Assembly (NCBI RefSeq): GCF_017968885.1
Contig: NZ_CP072913.1
Location: 4,200,001 to 4,264,000 of the forward strand
Reading direction: 5' to 3'
Source: Pseudomonas sp. Tri1
Lineage (GTDB): Bacteria; Pseudomonadota; Gammaproteobacteria; Pseudomonadales; Pseudomonadaceae
DNA length: 64,000 nt
Shown: positions 54,626-62,787 of the stretch, in pieces
Layout: each line of letters opens with the position of its first letter
Position numbering within the stretch: the first letter of the stretch is position 1
Made by a program: the position numbers and the translations under genes
The notes under the pieces: generated by a model
Told to the model about the DNA's origin: nothing
Databases searched by the model: none
Seen by the model: the letters and a program-made list of their open reading frames with translations, nothing else

Positions 54626-55858
54626 ATGACTCACCAACGGATAATCCTGGCTTTTATCTTTAGTGCATGCGCGTTGATTCTTACAAGTTGCGCAATGCAA
54701 AAAAGTGAAAATCATGCGGTATTCATCGACCATGACGAAGCGCTGCACACTGAATACTCACATCTTGAATGGGACCCACAGATAATTTACAACCCCACTT
54801 CCACCGGAACGCCTCAAGTAACTTTACATGAAGTAATTTCAGTGCCGACGCGCCCGTCTGAAGCACCCAACTACAAAACAATTCGGGTCAACTTTGCAAC
54901 TGACCGAACGCGCAATACCGTCGAGGGAGAAGAACCTTTCACAGAGGTACCCAATGAAAGTGAAAATGAGCTACTCTACGGCACTTGCGACGTAAGCATC
55001 CCCTTTAACCATCAAGTCGGAGTCATCGAAGGTCCAGCGCTGGGGTGGAAATTCCTGGAAAACCCTGAAAAGCATATGGTGCTCCTATCTACAAAAATCA
55101 TAGGAAAAGAAATATTTTTTGAAAACCTAGAAAGACAAATTATTAGCACCTCAAACTTGAATGCTTTTATCTTTGTCCATGGATATAATGTCAGCTTCTC
55201 AGACGCAGCCCTACGGACCGCACAAATGGCGCAGGACCTTAAATTTGAAGGTGCCGCTATTTTTTATAGCTGGCCGTCAAAGAAAAGCACCGCCACATAC
55301 CCCTGGGATGAACAAAACATAGCATGGTCTGAACCTCATTTTAAAAGATTCTTATCCGACTTCCTAAGTACCACGGCAGCAGAAAATGTATATTTAGTCG
55401 GTCACAGCATGGGCACCAGAGCTTTGACAAGCTCATTAGTCTCACTAACCCGAGAAAAGCCCGAACTCACCGCAAAACTAAAATCCATAATCCTGGCCGC
55501 TCCAGATATTGACACAAGAATATTCAAGAGAGACATCGCACCTCAACTTACCGAGGCCAATCTAAACTTAACCTTATATGCATCTTCTAACGATGAAGCA
55601 CTGAAACTGTCTAGAAAATTCCATGGCTCAGCCAGGCTAGGCGACTCTGGTGCAAGTCTCACGTTACTGAAAGGTGTAGACACAATTGATGCTTCAAATG
55701 CTGATACGAGTTTCAGCTTTATAGGACACTCGTACTACGGAAGTAAATCGATACTTAGTGACATGTACGATATTTTTCAAAAAAACCAAATCAAACCTGC
55801 TAATCGCTTTGGTCTAGAGCCCGTAGGTAACCCGGTTACCCATTGGACGTTCCGTTAA
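54626..55858 (+). CDS. Lipoprotein with DUF900 alpha/beta-hydrolase domain
   Basis: A 410-residue lipoprotein: LTSC lipobox with Cys22. Residues about 85-390 are a DUF900-type alpha/beta-hydrolase: IRVNFATDR, VHGYNVSF, FYSWPS, the nucleophile Ser261 in GHSMG, an Asp in LAAPDIDT and His near 374 (FIGHSYYG). Such proteins look like lipases or esterases; cellular substrates are unknown. It shares the A+T-rich composition and direction of the preceding lipoprotein gene. Could be an exported enzyme that acts on membrane lipids or lipoproteins, or an envelope defence factor; neither is shown. Confidence 0.87.
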   Translation: MTHQRIILAFIFSACALILTSCAMQKSENHAVFIDHDEALHTEYSHLEWDPQIIYNPTSTGTPQVTLHEVISVPTRPSEAPNYKTIRVNFATDRTRNTVEGEEPFTEVPNESENELLYGTCDVSIPFNHQVGVIEGPALGWKFLENPEKHMVLLSTKIIGKEIFFENLERQIISTSNLNAFIFVHGYNVSFSDAALRTAQMAQDLKFEGAAIFYSWPSKKSTATYPWDEQNIAWSEPHFKRFLSDFLSTTAAENVYLVGHSMGTRALTSSLVSLTREKPELTAKLKSIILAAPDIDTRIFKRDIAPQLTEANLNLTLYASSNDEALKLSRKFHGSARLGDSGASLTLLKGVDTIDASNADTSFSFIGHSYYGSKSILSDMYDIFQKNQIKPANRFGLEPVGNPVTHWTFR

Positions 55859-56028
55859 GCTCCAATCCCCGCTGTTCCTGCTAACTCGTTACAGTGCCAC
55901 AGGCCGGTAATCGTCGTTCACCGACGCTGGCCGGCCTGATTGCTGACCCGGGCTCGCGTCACCTAATCACTCCCTCTATTCTACCCCCCCAAAAAACGCC
56001 TCCCTCAATGGACTTACCGGAGACACCT

Positions 56029-57417
56029 GTGCAACGCCCTACCCTCCTCATCGCCGCCCTGCTGCTAAACGCCTGCGTCAGCCAACAGCCTCCAGCCGAT
56101 AAACAAGCCACCCTCCTCGCTCAGCCGTTGACGCCCAACAGCCTGATGCGCGAAGGCGATGTCATCAACTTCCAGGTGTTCGCCCCACGCGAACCGAACA
56201 TACCCTTCTGGCAAACGGTTCAGTTTTCGGCGGCCTGCACCAAGCCACAGATCAACCTGGTTTACTCATTCATGCTCCGCCGCTCCTATGCCAACAATTC
56301 CGGCCACTATGCCCCGGCGACTGCGTTGCCCGAGCGGTATCACGCGGCGCTGATGAACAACCGGGATTTCACCCAAGCGTGTAAAAGGCTCCCCCTACCG
56401 GATTGGCGCCAGGTGACGACGGGCGACGCTGAACGATGGTTGTTGCTCGATAACAGCAGCCTGCAAAAGAACGGCAAACTGGTGCAATTCTGGATGGCGT
56501 ACGACGAGCCGAAGGCCCGTCTCAACCCGCTGAGTAGCGCGCCTTTCACGCAGACCCGCGAGCAGTACACGATGGACTGCGCTGCGCGAAACGCCACGTT
56601 GTTGGCCCGTTATTACCTCAATGCCAATAACGAGGTCACTGATGGGAACGTCGAGATGTTTCCCGAGGCCAAGGCCATTACAGCGGCCGCCCCGGATCAG
56701 TTGAAGGTGTTTGAGCTCGTGTGCAACACGCCGACGAGCATTGCCAGTCTGCCAACGTTCAAGTCACGTGCCAAAGCGCCGGTAGCGGCTGACGCTCTGC
56801 CGGACATCAACCCAGGTGTGTTGCAGAGCATCGAGCAACTGCACATGCCGGCCCCGGTCAAGACGCTGACTTATATTGAGTTGGCAGGCACCGTCAGTAA
56901 CGCCCAAAACAGTTGGCCGCAGCGTACTGAGTACTTCCTGTCTACTGACCCTGCAACCCGACAGCTGAGCATTGTTCACAAAAGCGAAAACCTCAATGGC
57001 CGCCAGATCAACTGGCGCGGCCTGGTCAGGCTCTCCGGCACAGAGCGGGCCACGCGTTCCGAAAACACCGAGGTGGTCAACAGCCTGAGCTTCCATGGCG
57101 ATTGGCAGCACATGCCGGTGGGCAGTCAATTGGGCTTCACCCGAGAGGGCAGCCTTACCAGCAACCTGATTGGGACCTTGGGCACGGAACCGAAAACCTT
57201 CGACTGCACCGTCGACAGTGAAGGGCCAGCCAAACGATTGAACCCAGGCTTGAGCGGTAACGCCAAGGCGTTGAGCTGCCGTGAACAGCGCCCAAGCTCA
57301 ACACCTGTGCCGCTGAAGCACTATTACTACTTGGTTGACTATGGTTTCTTCTATCACGCCAGTACTGACAAAAATGACTCGATATCCATCGACATGCATG
57401 TGCAGAGTGTGAAGTAA
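56029..57417 (+). CDS. Lipoprotein of unknown function
   Basis: A 462-residue protein with signal LLIAALLLNAC (Cys16, -NAC lipobox). The mature part is rich in polar and aromatic residues with no recognised domain. GTG at 56029 is chosen because GGAG lies seven bases before it; an ATG at 56008 would add seven residues. In contrast to the two genes before it, composition is that of the host genome, so it is probably not part of the same transferred unit. 170 bases separate it from the DUF900 gene. Confidence 0.75.
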   Translation: MQRPTLLIAALLLNACVSQQPPADKQATLLAQPLTPNSLMREGDVINFQVFAPREPNIPFWQTVQFSAACTKPQINLVYSFMLRRSYANNSGHYAPATALPERYHAALMNNRDFTQACKRLPLPDWRQVTTGDAERWLLLDNSSLQKNGKLVQFWMAYDEPKARLNPLSSAPFTQTREQYTMDCAARNATLLARYYLNANNEVTDGNVEMFPEAKAITAAAPDQLKVFELVCNTPTSIASLPTFKSRAKAPVAADALPDINPGVLQSIEQLHMPAPVKTLTYIELAGTVSNAQNSWPQRTEYFLSTDPATRQLSIVHKSENLNGRQINWRGLVRLSGTERATRSENTEVVNSLSFHGDWQHMPVGSQLGFTREGSLTSNLIGTLGTEPKTFDCTVDSEGPAKRLNPGLSGNAKALSCREQRPSSTPVPLKHYYYLVDYGFFYHASTDKNDSISIDMHVQSVK

Positions 57418-57457
57418 GTGACGGTCTGCGGGGCCGGTTTTCGCCGGTTCCGCGCGT

Positions 57458-58204
57458 TCATTTCCCAACCGCCCCCTCATACCGCCGCTGAATCCGCTCC
57501 AACTCCCCAGAACGCCGCAACTGCTCCAAAGCCCTGGCCCACGCGGTCACCACCTCGTCGTCACAGTCAGGACTGAAAGCGATATACAGCGACGAACGAT
57601 AGAGCTCGATGGGAATCCTTCGCAGCGTGCCGGGCGCGATGTTCAATTGGCGGCTGTAGTAAGCCACTCCCGCATCGGTGTCGCCGACAATGATGCCGGT
57701 GCGCCCGGCGAGCAGCATGCGGTAGAGTAGCTTGCTCTCGGTTGCACTTTTGTCCAGGTTGTTGAAGCCCAGCGACTGCAGCATCGTGGGCACCAGGCCG
57801 GCATGTCGCGTGGTGACCTGCGGGGCGTGCAACAGTTGCTCCAGGGAGTTCACCGGCGGCGCACTGGCCAGTTGATAGGGGTGAATGGACTCTTCCACGA
57901 TCGGGCCGACCCATTTGTAAAGTGGCTCGCGCTCCGCCGTGCGAAACAGGGAGTACATGATGGTCTTGTGCCGGGTCTTCAGTATCTGGGTGGCGCGCAT
58001 ACTGGGTTGCAGCAGCACCTCGAACTTATCCCCGGTCAGCGCCATGATGGCCCGGACAATTTCCGTGGTCATGCCGGTGAGCTGATTGTTTTCCTGGTAG
58101 TTGTACGGTGCCCACTCTTCAGTGACAACCTGATACTCCTCGGCGCCGACCCCAGTGCCAAGCAATAGACAGAGCAGCGCTGCAGCCGGTGTCGAATGTC
58201 TCAC
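57458..58204 (-). CDS. Periplasmic amino-acid-type substrate-binding protein
   Basis: A 248-residue protein of the SBP_bac_3 family. A signal peptide ends in GTGVGA. The mature start EEYQVVTEEWAPYNYQENNQ, with GMTTEIVRAIM, is typical. AGGAG lies five bases before GTG 58204. No permease is adjacent, as is common for a subgroup of stand-alone Pseudomonas binding proteins whose role is unclear. It is convergent with the lipoprotein gene at 56029. Confidence 0.87.
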   Translation of the reverse strand: MRHSTPAAALLCLLLGTGVGAEEYQVVTEEWAPYNYQENNQLTGMTTEIVRAIMALTGDKFEVLLQPSMRATQILKTRHKTIMYSLFRTAEREPLYKWVGPIVEESIHPYQLASAPPVNSLEQLLHAPQVTTRHAGLVPTMLQSLGFNNLDKSATESKLLYRMLLAGRTGIIVGDTDAGVAYYSRQLNIAPGTLRRIPIELYRSSLYIAFSPDCDDEVVTAWARALEQLRRSGELERIQRRYEGAVGK

Positions 58205-58423
58205 GTATTCTCCTGATGCTATTGAGCGCTCATGGTTGGACCTGGTTGAAAGGGTAATACAAGCATAGACCCAGACGCGTCTAACGGTTGAGTCCACGGC
58301 CAAAAGCAGCCCTCCCTCCCCTTAGCAACCCCTGCACCTTGGTGTAGGATCAGCGCAGATCGAATAGGGGCATGCCTGCCCGAGCACGTCCATTTCCGCC
58401 TTCCTCCATATGATCCCATCCCT

Positions 58424-59224
58424 ATGAATCCAATCGATCCACTGGCATTTCAACGTATCATCACCACCCATGGAAAACTTGAGGGCGCGACGTATTTCGA
58501 TGCTGAAGAAAGTCTCGTCCATGACGTCTTCGCTGACCGTATCGTCTTCCAGACCAACTATCTGGATCACAGCAGCTATGAAGTCGATCTTGTCGGGGGT
58601 GGAATACGGGTGCGCAAGACATGCCTGGATAACTACCAGCGCGGCCATAAGGCACAGGTGATCGATGATGATATGGCCGAAGACGATTGGAGCGAGCTGG
58701 GCAGCCTCTGGCAGCGCTTGAGCCAAGACCTGGACACCCAGGAACAAGGACCACAACTCGATGTGGCCGACACCCTGGCCGACCTGTTTTATTACCTGTT
58801 CGATGAGGCCCACGCGCAAGTACTCACTGAGAAAATCCCGGCCCCTACCGCACAGTGGGATTGGGCGTGGACGCAAGTTGCGTCAGCGCTCACCGAGGCC
58901 AATCAGTTGGCCGAGTTCGAATGGAAGGAGTGGTCGTCCCTAGGGGTTGATGCGGTCAATGCCCTGGCACCGTTACGGCAGTTGGACATTGAGATCCCCG
59001 CGCCTGACCGCAAAGCCATCGAAGACATTAACGCTGCCAACGACTGGGAGCGGGCGCTGCTTCAGTATTTCAACGTACAGCTCGATGCCCATGATTTGAA
59101 GTTGCTGGCCATCGGCACTCATTTCGATGAATACCAGGCTTTTGCCTGCCTGCCCATGAACGGCTTGGGCCTGGCCAATGCGCTGGAGATCATGGGTAAG
59201 CTGGGCATTGTCTATAAATATTAA
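58424..59224 (+). CDS. Hypothetical protein
   Basis: A 266-residue acidic, soluble protein (KTCLDNYQRGHKAQVIDDDM in the first half; a helical C-terminal half with NGLGLANALEIMGKLGIVYKY). No signal peptide, no membrane segment and no recognised domain. A copy of the short palindrome lies at 58298 upstream. Confidence 0.7.
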   Translation: MNPIDPLAFQRIITTHGKLEGATYFDAEESLVHDVFADRIVFQTNYLDHSSYEVDLVGGGIRVRKTCLDNYQRGHKAQVIDDDMAEDDWSELGSLWQRLSQDLDTQEQGPQLDVADTLADLFYYLFDEAHAQVLTEKIPAPTAQWDWAWTQVASALTEANQLAEFEWKEWSSLGVDAVNALAPLRQLDIEIPAPDRKAIEDINAANDWERALLQYFNVQLDAHDLKLLAIGTHFDEYQAFACLPMNGLGLANALEIMGKLGIVYKY

Positions 59225-59290
59225 ATCTTAATGCCGCGATGTTTATGCGTGGCGCCCGGCTAACCCTCCTTTGAGTCTCGAAGCGACGAC

Positions 59291-59524
59291 ATGAAAATCT
59301 GTGATCAATGCACGTCCCTCATCCTTGACGACAACGCCGCTTGCCCGCGCTGCGCCGAGGAAATGAGGCATACGGTAGAGGCGCTCGCGCCAAGATCCCA
59401 GCCGTCGAAAGCGCCGAAAATCCTGAAATGGCTGCTGATCGGCTTTGTAGTCGCAGTACTGGCAGCCGTAGCGGCGGTCATGTGGATATTGCACTCGCTG
59501 GGGCCGATGCCTTCCTTTGGTTGA
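59291..59524 (+). CDS. Small zinc-ribbon membrane protein
   Basis: A 77-residue protein. Four cysteines in two CxxC pairs (CDQC at 4-7 and CPRC at 18-21) form a zinc ribbon, then a linker and one membrane helix (LLIGFVVAVLAAVAAVMWIL at about 48-67). The ribbon faces the cytoplasm. Related small proteins occur in many bacteria with no assigned function. Confidence 0.78.
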   Translation: MKICDQCTSLILDDNAACPRCAEEMRHTVEALAPRSQPSKAPKILKWLLIGFVVAVLAAVAAVMWILHSLGPMPSFG

Positions 59525-59563
59525 TGGCTGCATGTACTTCCCAACTCACGGACGGATGAACAC

Positions 59564-60211
59564 ATGAAAACCACTATTGATCACCTCGTCGTCGTGGCGC
59601 CAGACCTCGATACCGGCTGTGCGTTCGTGACGGCTGCATTGGGCGTCGACCTTCAAGCGGGTGGCGCCCATTCCCGAATGGGCACCCATAACCGGCTGCT
59701 TCACCTGGGCCCAGGGCTGTACCTGGAAGTGATTACAGTAGACCCATCCGCCAAACGCCCGGATCGCCCGCGCTGGTTCGGCCTCGATCAATTGGGCCCT
59801 CAATCGCCGGCGCGCCTGGCGACCTGGGTGGCACGGACCGATGCTATCCATGTGGCTCGTGATGCGTGTCACAGCGTTGTCGGGGATGTTGAACCCATGA
59901 CGAGGGGAACATTGAGTTGGCAAATAACCCTACCAACGGATGGCAGCCTGCCTATGGCCGGATCGGCCCCCACCCTCATTCAATGGGCGCCTGGACCTCA
60001 CCCTGCGGACATGCTCCAGGACAAAGGCTGTTCGCTATTGGCACTGGATGTCTTTCATACGGATCCGGAAAAAATCGAAGCGCTCCTGACGGCCATGAAC
60101 TTTTCTGGCCCGGTTCATCTTCATGCACTGCAAGCGCCTTCGGCACCCTATCTGCTTGCGCATATTCAAACACCCTATGGCCTGAAGACATTGCCGCTTT
60201 CAACCATGTAA
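59564..60211 (+). CDS. VOC-superfamily (glyoxalase-like) protein
   Basis: A 215-residue protein that starts with TIDHLVVVAPDL and GPGLYLEVITVDP, the pattern of the glyoxalase-like (PF13468-type) VOC proteins, with a second, more diverged half from about 120. VOC proteins bind a metal and act as isomerases, dioxygenases or resistance proteins. Substrate unknown. It lies 39 bases after the zinc-ribbon gene. Confidence 0.8.
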   Translation: MKTTIDHLVVVAPDLDTGCAFVTAALGVDLQAGGAHSRMGTHNRLLHLGPGLYLEVITVDPSAKRPDRPRWFGLDQLGPQSPARLATWVARTDAIHVARDACHSVVGDVEPMTRGTLSWQITLPTDGSLPMAGSAPTLIQWAPGPHPADMLQDKGCSLLALDVFHTDPEKIEALLTAMNFSGPVHLHALQAPSAPYLLAHIQTPYGLKTLPLSTM

Positions 60212-60233
60212 CCGTTTGAGGCGGCTTCGCCAC

Positions 60234-60259
60234 CCAGCGGGAGCAAGCTCCCTCCCACG
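60234..60259. repeat. Single REP sequence, minus orientation
   Basis: CAGCGGGAGCAAGCTCCCTC, the complement of the Pseudomonas GTGGGAGGGAGCTTGCTCCCG REP head, with an internal hairpin. It lies 22 bases after the VOC gene. Confidence 0.7.
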
Positions 60260-60424
60260 ATTTGTTCGCCACGCCACCGAAGCGAAACGCAGGTATCTGT
60301 TATTCCCCATAGTTGCTATCGATACCATGCAGTTCTGCTCATCAGCCTCTCTCTCTAATCTGCCCACCAACGCGATCGACGACGATCGCAGCAGATCAAA
60401 CCGCCCCTTATGGAGAGAGAAACG

Positions 60425-61378
60425 ATGAACACATTCAACCGCACCCTGGCCGTCGCAACACTGGCATTGGCAACCCTCAACGCCGAGGCAGCATCGCCTG
60501 TCCAGGCCGCTGCGAGCGTGTCCGCTGTCGGCAGTGTGATCCAGTCCGCCAGCTATATCACCACCAAGGATGGCGTACAGCTTTACTACAAGGACTGGGG
60601 TCCGAGGAATGGCCAGGTGGTGACCTTCAGCCACGGCTGGCCGCTGGACTCGGACAGTTGGGAAGCGCAGATGATGTTCCTCGCCTCGAAGGGTTATCGC
60701 GTAGTCGCCCACGATCGTCGCGGCCACGGTCGCTCCAGCCAGCCTTGGGAAGGCAATGACATGGATCACTACGCCGACGACCTGGCGGCAGTCATCGAAA
60801 CGCTGGACCTGAAGGATGTGACCCTGGTTGGTTTCTCGACGGGGGGCGGTGAAGTGGCACGCTATATCGGTCGGCACGGCACCGGTCGGGTGAAAAAAGC
60901 CGTCCTGGTTTCCTCGGTACCACCGTTGATGCTCAAGACCGAAACCAACCCCGGCGGCCTGCCCATCGAGGTGTTTGACGGCCTGCGCAAGGCGTCCCTG
61001 GAAAACCGCTCGCAGCTGTACCTGGACATCGCCTCGGGCCCGTTCTTTGGCTACAACCGCAAGGGTGCCAAGCCGTCCCAAGGCCTGATTCAATCCTTCT
61101 GGGCGCAGGGCATGATGGGTGGCAGCAAGAATACCTATGATTCCATCGCCGCGTTTTCGGCCACTGACTTTCGCGGTGACTTGAAGAAATTCGACGTGCC
61201 GACCCTGGTCATCCATGGCGACGACGATCAGATCGTGCCTATCGATGCTTCAGGCCGGGCTTCGGCGGCGCTGATCAAGGGCGCTCGACTGATCGTCTAC
61301 CCTGGCGCCCCGCATGGCTTGACCGAGACGCATAAGGACCGTCTTAACCAGGACCTGCTGAAGTTCCTCCAGGAATAA
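60425..61378 (+). CDS. Exported alpha/beta hydrolase, non-haem chloroperoxidase-like
   Basis: A 317-residue hydrolase. Residues 1-23 are a signal peptide ending in NAEAA, unusual for this mainly cytoplasmic group. Nucleophile Ser138 in GFSTGGG, HGW oxyanion stretch, Asp in HGDDDQIVP and His in GAPHGL complete the triad. Non-haem chloroperoxidases use it with acetic acid and peroxide, but the true role is usually an esterase or lactonase. GGAGAGAG lies before ATG 60425. It is followed by the REPIN. Confidence 0.88.
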   Translation: MNTFNRTLAVATLALATLNAEAASPVQAAASVSAVGSVIQSASYITTKDGVQLYYKDWGPRNGQVVTFSHGWPLDSDSWEAQMMFLASKGYRVVAHDRRGHGRSSQPWEGNDMDHYADDLAAVIETLDLKDVTLVGFSTGGGEVARYIGRHGTGRVKKAVLVSSVPPLMLKTETNPGGLPIEVFDGLRKASLENRSQLYLDIASGPFFGYNRKGAKPSQGLIQSFWAQGMMGGSKNTYDSIAAFSATDFRGDLKKFDVPTLVIHGDDDQIVPIDASGRASAALIKGARLIVYPGAPHGLTETHKDRLNQDLLKFLQE

Positions 61379-61393
61379 AGCAAACCCCTGCCC

Positions 61394-61482
61394 TGTGGGA
61401 GCGAGCTTGCTCGCGATAGCGGAGTGTCAGTCAGCATTTATGTTTCTGACACACCGCCATCGCGAGCAAGCTCGCTCCCACA
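61394..61482. repeat. REPIN (two inverted REP sequences)
   Basis: Two 29-base arms, 61394-61422 (starting TGTGGGAGCGAGCTTGCTCG) and 61454-61482, are inverted with one mismatch, separated by 31 bases. Typical of the Pseudomonas REPIN that depends on a RAYT transposase elsewhere in the genome. It lies between the converging hydrolase and Lrp-type genes. Confidence 0.9.
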
Positions 61483-61508
61483 TTTGCTCGGGTGGAACCA
61501 TGCTGCCA

Positions 61509-61997
61509 TCAATGCCGCAACAGTTTACGCAGCGGAATCTCGTCCTTGCGCACAGGGGATTTGATGACGATGTAGCTGAAGTACTTGGAGATGCCGATGT
61601 TCTTGTCCAGCAAACTTTCCATCACATCCTGATAATCCTGGATGCTGCGGGTCATGAAGCGCACCAGATAGTCGTAGCCGCCGCTGATCAGGTGACATTC
61701 GAGCACTTCATCCACCAGGCGGATGTTGGATTCGAATTTGGCAAAGTCCTCACGCTTGTGGTCACTCAAGGTGACTTCAGTGAAGACCGTTACCGAATCG
61801 GTAATCTTGGCCAGGTTCAGATGGGCCTTGTAACTGGAGATATACCCCAACGATTCCAGCCGCTTGACCCGCTGCAAGCATGGGCTGGCGGACAGGCCGA
61901 CGGCATCGGCCAGGCTGACGTTGGTCATGCGACCGTCTTTTTGAAGCTCTACCAAAATGCTGATGTCGATCCGGTCCAGTTTCGCTAAACCTTCCAT
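61509..61997 (-). CDS. Lrp/AsnC-family transcriptional regulator
   Basis: A 162-residue regulator. The helix-turn-helix is in the first 60 residues (LDRIDISILVELQKDGRMTN, VGLSASPCLQRVKRLE), and the ligand-binding RAM domain lies at about 70-145 (VLECHLISGGYDYLVRF). It resembles BkdR and related amino-acid-responsive regulators. It lies 45 bases after the HAD gene on the same strand and may control the aminotransferase upstream. Confidence 0.92.
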   Translation of the reverse strand: MEGLAKLDRIDISILVELQKDGRMTNVSLADAVGLSASPCLQRVKRLESLGYISSYKAHLNLAKITDSVTVFTEVTLSDHKREDFAKFESNIRLVDEVLECHLISGGYDYLVRFMTRSIQDYQDVMESLLDKNIGISKYFSYIVIKSPVRKDEIPLRKLLRH

Positions 61998-62042
61998 CGC
62001 ATACCTCTTGCCTGCCGTTCGTAAGACAATCTTCTAACAAAA

Positions 62043-62699
62043 TCAGCGTCGTAAAGACAGCTGATGCTGAGCCACCAGATCAGCCATGCTGTTGATGCAA
62101 TAATCCGCCGCACAGGGCGTGGACGGGTTTTCGCTGCTGCGGCAGATCAGGCAAACCGCCCCGACCTCCCGTGGACGGGCGCCCGGACGGGTTATCTGTA
62201 GAATAGCTTCGGCATCCAGATCGTTGCTCAGCAACCAATCGTGATCCTGCAACGGGTCGCTCGCCAGGGAAATGAAATCATCCGGCTCGATGCCCAGGCG
62301 CTCGCACAAGGCGCCTCGGTCCTCGGCATCACGATCGCCCAGCACCAGCAGGCGATAGAATTTGCGCAGGTAGAGCATCGCCCCCGGCGCATCCTCGAAC
62401 AGCGTCCAGCCGGCAGCCGAGCGAGCGAAACTCATGCCCTCCTCCCAACTGACCTTGAGCTTCCAGCGTTCGGCCAATTGGCGGTGGGCGAAACACAGCA
62501 ATCCGCTGAAGCCCAGTTCGCCGAAGCGTGGGTACAGGGCCTGCAAAACCTCGTCGAACTCGGCCAGCACCTGCGCTTTGTCCGGTGGATTGCCATGGTT
62601 TTCCAATAGCGGCTGCAAGGCCGCCCAGACGCCGGAGTCGCGATCCACCAGAACCTCATCGCAGTCGATCAACAACGCTCGATATTCAGTCAGCCTCAT
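62043..62699 (-). CDS. HAD-superfamily hydrolase
   Basis: A 218-residue phosphatase- or dehalogenase-like protein. Motif I is IDCDEVLVD with the nucleophile Asp12 and Asp14; VLGDRDAEDRG covers the region of motif II. Motif IV (SDPLQDHDW) is close to the usual acidic pair. Substrate unknown. It lies between the class III aminotransferase and the Lrp-type gene, all in one direction. Confidence 0.82.
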   Translation of the reverse strand: MRLTEYRALLIDCDEVLVDRDSGVWAALQPLLENHGNPPDKAQVLAEFDEVLQALYPRFGELGFSGLLCFAHRQLAERWKLKVSWEEGMSFARSAAGWTLFEDAPGAMLYLRKFYRLLVLGDRDAEDRGALCERLGIEPDDFISLASDPLQDHDWLLSNDLDAEAILQITRPGARPREVGAVCLICRSSENPSTPCAADYCINSMADLVAQHQLSLRR

Positions 62700-62787
62700 G
62701 GGTAAAGCCTCCGATGATGTCCATCAATTCACGCTCCATTAATGGCGTGGGCGCTTGCCTTGGCAAACGCCCCGAACGCCAGGCGTT

